Source of the DNA: an uncultured Pelagibacteraceae bacterium | Lineage (GTDB): Bacteria; Pseudomonadota; Alphaproteobacteria; Pelagibacterales; Pelagibacteraceae | Direction of reading: 5' to 3' | DNA: 64,000 nt | NCBI GenBank assembly: GCA_902634885.1 | Contig: CACPLR010000002.1 | Span: forward strand, 95,543-159,542 | Part shown: positions 19,866-29,000 of the stretch, piece by piece | Layout: every line of letters starts with the position of its first letter | Position numbering within the stretch: the stretch's first letter is position 1 | Made by a program: the position numbers and the translations under genes | The notes under the pieces: model-generated | Seen by the model: only the letters and a program-made list of their open reading frames with translations | Databases searched by the model: none | Told to the model about the DNA's origin: nothing

Positions 19866-20984
19866 TTAATTTAAAGTTGCTTTCATTGCTTCCCATTTTT
19901 CACCAATCTCAGTGCCATTATCAGCCCAATAGAAAGGGTCAACTAGGAAGTAATTTTTAGTGTTAGAAGGAGCTGTTGGCATTTGAGGCATCATTTCTGT
20001 TTTGCCATCTTTGTACCAAGGCTCACCAGCTTTAATTATTTCAAGCGATGATTTTCTCCAAGGAGCATATGCAATATACTTAGCACTTCCAGCTAACATT
20101 TCAGTGTTAGTCATCATTGCTAAAGCTTTCTTAGCATTCGCTTCATCTGGACCACCTTTAACAAGTGCGAAATATTCATAGTCAAGACCTTGACCATCCC
20201 ATACTTGTTTGATCGGTGCACCTTCACCTATTTCAGCATTAAAAAATCTTCCGTTCCAGCCAGTTGCCATTACTACTTCACCTGAAACCAATAATTCTGG
20301 TGGTTGAGCACCAGCAGACCAAAATACACATCCTCCGTTTGGATCTGTGCAAAGTTTTTTGATCTTATTCATTGCTCTTTCAACTCCACCATCTTGCTCA
20401 AGTCTTTTGTAGATTAGCTCTCCACCTTTACCCATTTTTACACCATCAGCAGCTAAAGCAATCTCTAAATTTGTTAAAGCGCTTGTATAAATAGCTCTTT
20501 TGCCTGGGAATTTTTTTGTATTAAAGAAATCTTTAATAGTCTTTGGAGTACCTTTAACATTCTCAGTGTTATAAGCATAGTTCCACGAATATAAAATATT
20601 TCCTACAGCACATTTACTAGGCATGCCTGTGAAGAAATCTTCACTTGCAGGTGTTCCATCTGGAGCAGCTGGGAAATCTTTGTCAAAATCGAATTCAACA
20701 AATAAACCTTCGTCACATCCGTTAATAGTATCGAATGCAAATAAGTCTATAATATCCCAAGTAATTGCTCCTGCTTCTTTTTGAGCTTTAATTTCAGATA
20801 ATCCACCTGAGTAGTCTACCCAGTTAATATCAATGCCCAATTTTTTAGCAGTAGGATCACCATACCCTAACTTTTGAGACTCAGTATAAGCTCCACCCCA
20901 TGATGCAACCGTTACTGCATAAGAAGATGTAGTTACTGAGAGAACAAAAGAAAGCGCAAGTAATAATTTACTTAGTTTTTTCAT
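19866..20984 (-). CDS. PotD-like ABC transporter substrate-binding protein
   Basis: 372 aa; signal peptide; SWGGAYTESQKLGY, VMATGWNGRFFNAE; clustered with potA/B/C-like genes. Confidence 0.88.
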   Translation of the reverse strand: MKKLSKLLLALSFVLSVTTSSYAVTVASWGGAYTESQKLGYGDPTAKKLGIDINWVDYSGGLSEIKAQKEAGAITWDIIDLFAFDTINGCDEGLFVEFDFDKDFPAAPDGTPASEDFFTGMPSKCAVGNILYSWNYAYNTENVKGTPKTIKDFFNTKKFPGKRAIYTSALTNLEIALAADGVKMGKGGELIYKRLEQDGGVERAMNKIKKLCTDPNGGCVFWSAGAQPPELLVSGEVVMATGWNGRFFNAEIGEGAPIKQVWDGQGLDYEYFALVKGGPDEANAKKALAMMTNTEMLAGSAKYIAYAPWRKSSLEIIKAGEPWYKDGKTEMMPQMPTAPSNTKNYFLVDPFYWADNGTEIGEKWEAMKATLN

Positions 20985-21043
20985 TTTTCCTCCGTTTAAA
21001 CGTTAATATAAATTAATTTATATAACCAAAATTACAACAAATA

Positions 21044-21065
21044 GGGCTGTTGAAGTCAACAGCTC
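21044..21065 (-). terminator. Hairpin between potA-like and potD-like genes
   Basis: gctgttg(21046-21052)-aagt-caacagc(21057-21063), perfect 7-bp stem just 3' of the potA-like stop on the - strand; weaker T-tract. Confidence 0.55.
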
Positions 21066-21092
21066 ATTTTTACAATATATATAAAGTGAAAG

Positions 21093-22178
21093 TTATTTTG
21101 GATCTAATGCTCTAGCATCTTGGCTATTCCAGCCAATATTAATTTTATTGCCAAGTTTAATATCTAAATTTTTTGAACTGTTTGGAACTTTTAAAATAAA
21201 TTCAGAATTACCTAATAAATTTAATCTTACTCTTGTGTGGTCACCATGATAAATTACTTCTTCAATAGTTCCGGCATGATTATTATCCATTTTATTTTCA
21301 GGATTTATTAAAGCTCTTTCTGGTCTTATTGAAACTGTTGTTCTTTCACCTTTTGATTTTACTGAAATTGGATTTGCAAGTATTTCTCCGTGGCTTAATT
21401 TTACTTTACATGATCCATTTGATAGATCGACAACTTCTCCACCAAATGTATTATTTTCTCCAATAAATTCTGCGACAAAAGAATTTACTGGTTCTTCATA
21501 TAACTTATCTGGTGATGATAATTGTTGAACTTTTCCATCGTTAAAAACTGCAATTCGATTTGACATTGTTAAAGCTTCGCTTTGATCATGTGTAACATAT
21601 ACAACTGTTACGCCTATACTTTCATGAATATGCTTAATTTCATATTGCATACTTTCTCTCAAATTTTTATCTAACGCACCTAATGGTTCATCCATTAAAA
21701 CAACAGCTGGATCAAAAACTAATGCTCTTGCAACAGCAACTCTTTGTTGCTGACCTCCTGAGAGCTGTGCAGGCATTCTATTTTCAAATCCAGATAGCGA
21801 AACCATTGATAAAGCTTTGTCGACTTTTTTATCTATATCGTCTTTAGAAATTTTTCTAACTTTTAGTGGGAATGCTAAATTTTCATAAACCGTCATATGC
21901 GGAAATAATGCATAATTTTGAAATACCATTCCTATGCCTCTTTTATGTGGAGGAATATTGGAAATTGGATTAGCGTCTAAATAAATTTCACCGTTAGTTG
22001 GAGTTTCAAATCCTGCTAACATCATAAGACATGTTGTTTTACCTGAACCAGAAGGCCCGAGCATCGTAATAAATTCTCCTTCAGCAATATCTAAATTAAG
22101 ATCTTTGACAACTAAAACTTTACCATCGTAACTTTTATCTACTTTATCGAACTTAACGAATTCTTGGTTTTTAGACAT
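21093..22178 (-). CDS. PotA-like ABC transporter ATP-binding protein
   Basis: 361 aa; GPSGSGKTT, LSGGQQQRVAVARAL, VLMDEPLGALD, C-terminal TOBE-like region. Confidence 0.92.
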   Translation of the reverse strand: MSKNQEFVKFDKVDKSYDGKVLVVKDLNLDIAEGEFITMLGPSGSGKTTCLMMLAGFETPTNGEIYLDANPISNIPPHKRGIGMVFQNYALFPHMTVYENLAFPLKVRKISKDDIDKKVDKALSMVSLSGFENRMPAQLSGGQQQRVAVARALVFDPAVVLMDEPLGALDKNLRESMQYEIKHIHESIGVTVVYVTHDQSEALTMSNRIAVFNDGKVQQLSSPDKLYEEPVNSFVAEFIGENNTFGGEVVDLSNGSCKVKLSHGEILANPISVKSKGERTTVSIRPERALINPENKMDNNHAGTIEEVIYHGDHTRVRLNLLGNSEFILKVPNSSKNLDIKLGNKINIGWNSQDARALDPK

Positions 22179-22222
22179 GAGCAGGATTTAAAACACTTGT
22201 AGGTATGATTTTCAATAGCTAA

Positions 22223-23392
22223 TTAACTCTTTATATGTAGCTCTTTTGGAAAATTGCAGAATAATTCAGAACCATTCTCCGTAACTCTTATTGACTCTGA
22301 TGCTTCAACACCCCAATCACCAAACTGCATTACAGCAATCATATGAAAACAAACATTTGGCTCAAGAACTGTCATATCACCTTTATATATATTTAATGTA
22401 TGTTCTCCCCAATCAGGTGGATAACCAATTCCAATTGAGTAACCAGTTCTAGATTTCTTTTCTATTCCATATTTGTCTAATACTTTCCAAAATTTTTGTG
22501 CAACATCATCTGCAGTGTTTCCTGGTTTTATAACGCTTATGCCTGCATTCAACGCCTCTATTGTTTTATTCATTGTATCAATTTTTAATTGATTAGGTTT
22601 TCCAAGTAATACCGTTCTTGCCATAGGGGCATGGTATCTTTTATAAACACCAGATAATTCAACAATTGTTGCTTCCCCTTCTACAAATTTATCTTGAGTT
22701 GCAGTCAAATGTGAAGCTGAAGTTCCTTTTCCAGTTGGAAGTAAAGTTGCAATACTTGAATATTCACCACCAAACTCCTCTGTTCCATAAAATAAAGTTT
22801 TTTGTATTTCACCAACAGCATCGCATTGCCTTACTCCTGGTTTTATAACTTCCATTGCTGTTTTCATACCTAGTTCTGATATTTTAGCAGCTGATTTCAT
22901 AAAATTAATTTCGGTATCAGATTTTACTAACCTTGCCCAATTTACTAATCTATCGCTGTCTTTAATTTTAGCGTTGGGTAATCCTTGTTTTAATTTTTCG
23001 TAACAGAACGCTGTGAAATAGTGGGCATCCATTTCAACTCCAATAGAAAGTTTATCCCAATTTTTCTCTTTAATTATTTCTACTAAATTATCGTAAGGAT
23101 GTTTTGGCCATTTATGAATATAATTTTCATCATAAACTAATACACTTTCATTTTTTAAATATGTCTTTATGTAAGCTCCTCCAGCATCTTGGGCTCTAAC
23201 AAAACACAAAGGTTCTTCTGCATCTATGTGCACGATTGCACATTGGGCATAGTAAAAAGACCAAGCATCATAACCTGTTAAATAATTCATATTATTGGTA
23301 TCATGAGAAATTAAAAGATCGATACCTTTTTCTTGCATCATCTTTTTAACTTTATCGAATCTTTGTTTGTATTCTTCTTTTGAAAAGAGCAT
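22223..23392 (-). CDS. M24-family creatinase-fold hydrolase, DoeA/EutD (ectoine hydrolase)-like
   Basis: 389 aa; NYLTGYDAWSFYYAQ N-terminal region, HLTATQDKFVEGEATIVELSGVYKRYHAPMARTV, GYPPDWGEHTLNI. Confidence 0.65.
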   Translation of the reverse strand: MLFSKEEYKQRFDKVKKMMQEKGIDLLISHDTNNMNYLTGYDAWSFYYAQCAIVHIDAEEPLCFVRAQDAGGAYIKTYLKNESVLVYDENYIHKWPKHPYDNLVEIIKEKNWDKLSIGVEMDAHYFTAFCYEKLKQGLPNAKIKDSDRLVNWARLVKSDTEINFMKSAAKISELGMKTAMEVIKPGVRQCDAVGEIQKTLFYGTEEFGGEYSSIATLLPTGKGTSASHLTATQDKFVEGEATIVELSGVYKRYHAPMARTVLLGKPNQLKIDTMNKTIEALNAGISVIKPGNTADDVAQKFWKVLDKYGIEKKSRTGYSIGIGYPPDWGEHTLNIYKGDMTVLEPNVCFHMIAVMQFGDWGVEASESIRVTENGSELFCNFPKELHIKS

Positions 23393-24139
23393 CTAATTAG
23401 TTTGAAATAATTTTCCAAACCCCTCTACTGAATTATTTTTTTTGATTTGAACTAAGGTGTCCCAAATCAAAGCCTGGTTGCTTGATAACACAGTAGTTTG
23501 TAAATTTTTTTCTAATTTATCAATTATTGGTAAAACAGGTAAGGCGGTGCAAGACACAAATAATGCATCTGCTCCATTAAGATCTAATTTAGATAAAACA
23601 TCATAGAGATAATTTTGATCAACTTTGCCTATGTCATAATCTGCTTCAATATCAAAATAAGAGTTTGAAGTAATTTCAAATCCTTCAGATTTAAAATATT
23701 CCACAACTTCATTGTTAAGTTTTTTGCTATAGGGTGTAAAAATACAAAGTTTTTTAATATTCAATTTTTTTAATGCTTTAATAGCTGCAGTACTAGGTGT
23801 TGTAACCTCAGCCATTGGTTTTGCAACCTTTACCTTTTGCTTTATGGAATTATATCCTGCTGCAATAGTACCAGAAGTGCACCCATAAACTACACAATCG
23901 ATATCTTGTTCAGGTAAAATATCCTTTGTAACCTCGGTTACTTTATTAGACATTTTAATTAGATTTTCTTTTGTAAGTGGATTGTAACATTCAATACGAT
24001 TAACAAAGAAATCAATTTCTCGATCTTTAATTACATTTATGAAATCTCTCTCAATCATAAAATCACTTGCGAGTGCAATTAGACCAACTCTTGGGTTTGA
24101 TTTGGTAATGTACTTTGGTTCTATTTTTGTTGAATTCAT
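23393..24139 (-). CDS. Asp/Glu racemase / maleate isomerase-fold protein, EutA-like
   Basis: 248 aa; VYGCTSGTIAAGYN and LFVSCTALPVLPIIDKLE (paired catalytic Cys motifs); abuts the DoeA/EutD-like gene. Confidence 0.65.
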   Translation of the reverse strand: MNSTKIEPKYITKSNPRVGLIALASDFMIERDFINVIKDREIDFFVNRIECYNPLTKENLIKMSNKVTEVTKDILPEQDIDCVVYGCTSGTIAAGYNSIKQKVKVAKPMAEVTTPSTAAIKALKKLNIKKLCIFTPYSKKLNNEVVEYFKSEGFEITSNSYFDIEADYDIGKVDQNYLYDVLSKLDLNGADALFVSCTALPVLPIIDKLEKNLQTTVLSSNQALIWDTLVQIKKNNSVEGFGKLFQTN

Positions 24140-24197
24140 ATTTTAAAAGGTGAATATACCATAAGTTCTTTAATTATCATTAATATTAAAAAACTCT

Positions 24198-25058
24198 ATG
24201 AATTTAAAAGATACTCTAGTTGCATCTCTAGTACCAATTTTTTTAGGCTTTGGTTTTGTAATTGCTAAACCAGCATTTGAATCTTTTCCCCCAATATTAT
24301 TAATGGGAATAAGATTTATATTTGCATCTTCGATTTTAATTTGGTGGTTTCCAATACCAAAAGGATATTTAAAAAAAATATTTATAGCTTCTTTTATCGC
24401 TAATACTCTGCAATACAGTATCACTTATACTGGTCTTAATTATATTGATGCATCTGCTGCTGTGCTGTTGGTTCAAACAGAAGTCCCATTTGGTGTTATT
24501 TTTGCTTATTTTATGCTCAAAGAAAAACCAACTGTTAGAGCAATAGTTGGAATTGGAATTGCGTTTATTGGGGTTTACATTTTAACAGGATCTCCAAATC
24601 TAGATGGAAAATATTTTGGTATAGGATTAACAATTTTAGGTTCAGCAATATGGGCACTGGGTCAAGTTATTGTCAAACCGTTAAGTAAAGAAATTAATCC
24701 ATTAGCACTAGTAGCCTGGCTTGCATTATTTTCGGGCCCGACTTTAATTTTTTTATCAACAATAATTGAGGGGAATACTATCAATCATTTAACAACAGCT
24801 AAATTTAATCATTGGATGATTGCATTTTATATTGGTTTTATCATGCAACCAGTAACTTATGGTTGTTTCTACTACGTATTAAAAAATAATCCGTTGTACA
24901 AAGTTCTTCCAATTGTGACTATGGGTATTCCACCAACTGGTTTGCTTGCAGCAATTTTCCTGCTTGGTGAAAAGCCAACAACAGAACTATTTATAGGCGG
25001 AACTGTTATAATTTTTGGAGTAATAATGATTTTATATAAAAAGAAAGGTGAGGTTTAA
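24198..25058 (+). CDS. EamA/DMT family transporter
   Basis: 286 aa; ten hydrophobic segments in a tandem EamA pattern (FGFVIAKPAFE..., GVIFAYFMLKEKPT...). Confidence 0.85.
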   Translation: MNLKDTLVASLVPIFLGFGFVIAKPAFESFPPILLMGIRFIFASSILIWWFPIPKGYLKKIFIASFIANTLQYSITYTGLNYIDASAAVLLVQTEVPFGVIFAYFMLKEKPTVRAIVGIGIAFIGVYILTGSPNLDGKYFGIGLTILGSAIWALGQVIVKPLSKEINPLALVAWLALFSGPTLIFLSTIIEGNTINHLTTAKFNHWMIAFYIGFIMQPVTYGCFYYVLKNNPLYKVLPIVTMGIPPTGLLAAIFLLGEKPTTELFIGGTVIIFGVIMILYKKKGEV

Positions 25059-25060
25059 TT

Positions 25061-26002
25061 ATGAAGGTAGGTTTTATTGGTTTAGGAAATGTTGGGGGGA
25101 AACTTGCTGGAAGTTTGTTAAGAAATAAATTCGATTTAACAGTTAGAGATTTAGACGAAAATTTAACAAAACCTTTTGTTGAGCAAGGAGCTAAGTTTGC
25201 AAATACCGCTAAAGAACTAGCAGAAAAAGTTGATTTAATTATAACTTGTTTGCCGTCACCAGAAATATGCTCAGAAGTTATGGAGGGAAGTGATGGGATT
25301 TTAAATGGATTATCTGAAAATAAAATTTGGCTAGAAATGAGCACCACTGATGAGGCTGAAGTAAAAAGATTAGGACAAAAAGTAAATGAGAAAAAAGCTA
25401 TTCCTTTAGATGGTCCTGTAAGTGGTGGATGTCATAGGGCAGCAACTGGAAATATTGCTATATTTGTTGGGGGAGAAAGAGAAGCTTTTAATAAAATATT
25501 ACCTGCCTTAACTGTAATGGGTAGAAAAATTTTACATACCGGCGAACTTGGCAGTGCATCTGTTTTAAAAGTAATTACAAATTATTTGGCATCTGTCCAT
25601 TTGGTTGCGTTAGGTGAGGCATGGACTGTTGCTAAAAAATCAAATTTAGATTTAACAAAAGCATATAAAGGTATAGCAGTTTCATCTGGCAATTCTTTTG
25701 TTCATGAAACCGAAAGCCAGGTAATTTTAAATGGCTCCTATAATATAAATTTTACAATGGATCTTGTTTTAAAAGATACGGGTTTATTTGATGAGTTAGC
25801 AAATAAACTAAATGCTTCTTTAGAAATTTCTCCAAAGATAGTTGATATATTTAAAGATGGGCAAAAAAAATATGGTTCTAGAGCTTGGTCATCTATGATT
25901 GTGAAAAGAATGGAAGATATAAATCAAATAAACTTTAGAGCTGAGGGATTTCCAAAAGAATTGGTGGATAATGAGCCTGAGAAAAGAGGTCATGAAATAT
26001 AA
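25061..26002 (+). CDS. 3-hydroxyisobutyrate dehydrogenase family NAD(P)-dependent oxidoreductase
   Basis: 313 aa; VGFIGLGNVGGKLAGSLL, LDGPVSGGCHRAATGNIAIFVGG, KVITNYLASVHLVALGEA. Confidence 0.88.
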   Translation: MKVGFIGLGNVGGKLAGSLLRNKFDLTVRDLDENLTKPFVEQGAKFANTAKELAEKVDLIITCLPSPEICSEVMEGSDGILNGLSENKIWLEMSTTDEAEVKRLGQKVNEKKAIPLDGPVSGGCHRAATGNIAIFVGGEREAFNKILPALTVMGRKILHTGELGSASVLKVITNYLASVHLVALGEAWTVAKKSNLDLTKAYKGIAVSSGNSFVHETESQVILNGSYNINFTMDLVLKDTGLFDELANKLNASLEISPKIVDIFKDGQKKYGSRAWSSMIVKRMEDINQINFRAEGFPKELVDNEPEKRGHEI

Positions 26003-26020
26003 ATTCTTTATATTCGATTT

Positions 26021-26662
26021 ATGCATCTAATTCATAGAGGAATTGTCAGTAAAAAATATCACGAAAACCTTCTCAAATCTTTTGAACAATCTTTTAAAAA
26101 AGGTTTTGGAATTGAAACAGACATTCATGCAACAAAAGATAATGAGTTTATTTGTTTTCATGATTTTACTCTAACAAGGATATTTAAAAGAAAAGAAAGT
26201 GTAAAAAGCTTAAGCTATTTGCAGATAAAAAATATCAGCGAAAAACAAAGAAAACCTGTTCCAACTCTTAAAAACCTCTTAAAAAGCTCTAAAAATAAAT
26301 ACTTTTTATTCATTGAGATAAAACCAACTTTTTCGATTAAGCAAATAAAGAAACTATTAAATGAAACTAAAAAATATAAAAAATGTGTATTCATTTCATT
26401 CAAACATAAAAATATTTTTAATATTTTAAAATTAAATAAAAAAACTAAAGTAGGTTTATCATTTTCTCCACCAAATAGTGTTCGATCAATAATTCAAAAA
26501 TCAAAAAACAAAAAAATTGATTGCTTAATTTTAGATAAATTCTATTTGAAAAATAAAAAAATAAATGAAATTAAATTAAATAAATATTTCTATACTATAA
26601 AGAAACGTTCGGAATTTAAAAAGTACTCTAAAGAAAATAATCTTATATTTGAAAATCTTTAA
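26021..26662 (+). CDS. Glycerophosphodiester phosphodiesterase family
   Basis: 213 aa; LIHRGIVSKKYHENLLKSFEQSFKKGFGIETDIHATKDNEFICFHDFTLTRI. Confidence 0.8.
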   Translation: MHLIHRGIVSKKYHENLLKSFEQSFKKGFGIETDIHATKDNEFICFHDFTLTRIFKRKESVKSLSYLQIKNISEKQRKPVPTLKNLLKSSKNKYFLFIEIKPTFSIKQIKKLLNETKKYKKCVFISFKHKNIFNILKLNKKTKVGLSFSPPNSVRSIIQKSKNKKIDCLILDKFYLKNKKINEIKLNKYFYTIKKRSEFKKYSKENNLIFENL

Positions 26663-27786
26663 TTTTGTTTTAGGTATTTTAATCGTCCAATAATTTCATC
26701 TCTATCCATATAATAACCTTGAAGATGTCTATGTCCTGAATTTGGATCAAATTCAGTTCTTCCATGAAGCAATCTTCTATTATTAAATGAAAAAATATCA
26801 CCTGGTTCTAACCTAAAATTAATTTGGAATTTAGGATCGTGCAATAAATTACCAAATCTGTGATGAGCTTTATAAACAGAATCCATTTGGTCTGGATGAC
26901 AATCTAAAGCGTCTAAAGTTGCAATACTATATCTGATATCATTATAATCTCCATCTTTAGTAAGAGATATTGCAGTACCATGAACACTTCTAATTGCTTC
27001 TTGGGTATAATCTTTGTCTCTAAATTTTAATGGTGTGTTAACTAAAATATCAAATACATCTTTCTCGTTATTTCTTAAATAATCTGCAACTGCAAAAGCA
27101 TCTACAGCGGATGAGTCTCCACCTTTAGCAGAATTAACCAAACAATGTAAAAATTGATAACCTGGTGGATTTTCAAACCAAGGTAAATCCATATGATTTC
27201 TTAGAGCATGCGCTGTATAAGCTGAATTATTAGGTTTTGGAATATTGATAACTTCAAACGGTGTTTTAAAAAAAGTTTCTCTGGTATGACTAATTCGATT
27301 TAAAACTTTCAAACCTGAATTTTTTTCTACAGGTGCATTTTTAACTATTGCAATTCCAGTGTAATGCAAAAGTTCTAGCCATTTTATTAATCCAGCTTCT
27401 GAATTAATTATTTCATCATACTCTATTTGAATTGTTTCTAAATTTTTTTCTAATGAACTATCCCAAAGTTTGTACGGTGAGATATATTTTTTTTTATTTT
27501 TAATTGTATAACAATTTTCTCTAAGCCATTTTGGATCATAGTAACTAGTATGATCACCCTCGCTCCACTCGATTTTAAGTTTTCCATCTGAGTTTACATT
27601 ATAATTTTTTGGATTAATATTTTGTGATACTTTAAGAATGTTAAACATTCTATGGTTTGAGTCTTTATCGTGTGCAGTTGGACAATTGTCTCTTAACCAT
27701 AAATAATTAAATTTACTCTCTTCGCCATCGCTCCAAATAACTTTTAAATAAGTTGAATTTTTTTCTAATTTAGAAATTGACTGCAT
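26659..27786 (-). CDS. Gamma-butyrobetaine hydroxylase-like Fe(II)/2OG dioxygenase (alternative: TmpA-like)
   Basis: 375 aa; N-terminal GBBH-like domain (VIWSDGEESKFNYLWLRDNCPTAHD), HxD in NHMDLPWFENPPGYQFLHCL, distal NNRRLLHGRTEFD. Confidence 0.8.
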   Translation of the reverse strand: MQSISKLEKNSTYLKVIWSDGEESKFNYLWLRDNCPTAHDKDSNHRMFNILKVSQNINPKNYNVNSDGKLKIEWSEGDHTSYYDPKWLRENCYTIKNKKKYISPYKLWDSSLEKNLETIQIEYDEIINSEAGLIKWLELLHYTGIAIVKNAPVEKNSGLKVLNRISHTRETFFKTPFEVINIPKPNNSAYTAHALRNHMDLPWFENPPGYQFLHCLVNSAKGGDSSAVDAFAVADYLRNNEKDVFDILVNTPLKFRDKDYTQEAIRSVHGTAISLTKDGDYNDIRYSIATLDALDCHPDQMDSVYKAHHRFGNLLHDPKFQINFRLEPGDIFSFNNRRLLHGRTEFDPNSGHRHLQGYYMDRDEIIGRLKYLKQN

Positions 27787-27965
27787 AGCTGAATTTTTAA
27801 CTAAACTTATAATGTTTTCAATTCAATTAATAGTTGAAATTTGACTTAGGAATTTATTGACAAGATTTTGGAAAAAATTAATTAATAATAGTGTTTAAAT
27901 ATCTACCTACAATTTAAAGAAACTTTACAAAGGAGATCTCAAGCTGTTAAAAATATCAGTTAAAA

Positions 27966-28991
27966 ATGTCAAAAATAGAAATTAATAACGTTTATAAAAT
28001 ATTCGGACCAAAACCAAATCAGGTCTTAGAAATGGTTAAAGGTGGTTCAGGAAAAGATGAAATTCTAGAAAAAACAGGACATACAGTTGGATTAGATAAT
28101 GTTTCATTAAAAATTGAAGAGGGTGAAACCTTTGTTTGTATGGGTTTATCAGGTTCGGGAAAATCAACTCTTATTAGACATTTAAATAGATTAATCGACC
28201 CAACCGATGGTGAAATATTAGTCGAAGGCACAAATGTTATGAGCCTTAATAAAGAAAAATTAATTGAATTTAGAAGGCACAAAATGAGTATGGTGTTTCA
28301 AAGATTTGGTTTGTTCCCACATAAAACTGTTTTACAAAATGTTGGTTATGGACTTGAAATGCAGGGTATTGATCCTGAAAAAAGAAATTCTGTTGCAATG
28401 GAAAAAATAGAAGCTGTAGGATTAAGCGGATTTGAAAACCAATATCCAAATCAATTGTCAGGTGGTATGCAACAACGAGTTGGTTTAGCACGAGCTTTGG
28501 CAACTGATACAGACATAATGTTAATGGATGAAGCATTTTCTGCATTAGATCCTTTAATTAGAAGTGATATGCAAAAACAATTATTAGATCTTCAAGCTCA
28601 ATTAAAAAAAACAATAGTTTTTATTACTCACGATTTAGACGAGTCTTTAAGATTAGGAGATCATATCGGTATTTTAAATGCTGGAAAACTTGTTCAAGTA
28701 GGAACTCCTGTTGAAATTGTGATGAACCCAGCTGATGATTATGTTGAAGCATTTGTTAAAGATGTAAATAGAGCAAAAGTTCTTAAAGCAAAAATAATTA
28801 TGAAAAGCACCAATGAAGTGAATGGAATTGATAAAAATAATCTTATTAAGGTCGGTGAAGATCAATTTATTGAGGAGTTTTTACCTCAAGTAGTTTGTAC
28901 CAATGCAAATTGTGAAGTAGTAGATAAACAAGGAAATATTAAAGGATATATAACAAATAAAGAATTGCAAAAATCTTTAACTAGATCATAA
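27966..28991 (+). CDS. proV: Glycine betaine/proline ABC transporter ATP-binding protein, ProV-like (no adjacent permease or binding protein)
   Basis: 341 aa; YKIFGPKP...GLDNVSLKIEEGETFVCMGLSGSGKSTLIRHLNRLI, LSGGMQQRVGLARALA, MDEAFSALDPLIR. Confidence 0.88.
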   Translation: MSKIEINNVYKIFGPKPNQVLEMVKGGSGKDEILEKTGHTVGLDNVSLKIEEGETFVCMGLSGSGKSTLIRHLNRLIDPTDGEILVEGTNVMSLNKEKLIEFRRHKMSMVFQRFGLFPHKTVLQNVGYGLEMQGIDPEKRNSVAMEKIEAVGLSGFENQYPNQLSGGMQQRVGLARALATDTDIMLMDEAFSALDPLIRSDMQKQLLDLQAQLKKTIVFITHDLDESLRLGDHIGILNAGKLVQVGTPVEIVMNPADDYVEAFVKDVNRAKVLKAKIIMKSTNEVNGIDKNNLIKVGEDQFIEEFLPQVVCTNANCEVVDKQGNIKGYITNKELQKSLTRS

Positions 28992-29000
28992 TATCCTTAT

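Noticed and set aside
22223-23392. M24 protein as DMSP lyase DddP
   Set aside because: N-terminal NYLTGYDAWSFY pattern and EutA-like neighbour fit the DoeA/EutD subfamily better; I could not find DddP-type features by eye.
27857-27890. Sigma-70 promoter upstream of proV-like gene (TTGACA at 27857)
   Set aside because: A perfect -35 hexamer is present but no convincing -10 at 16-18 nt in this very AT-rich sequence.
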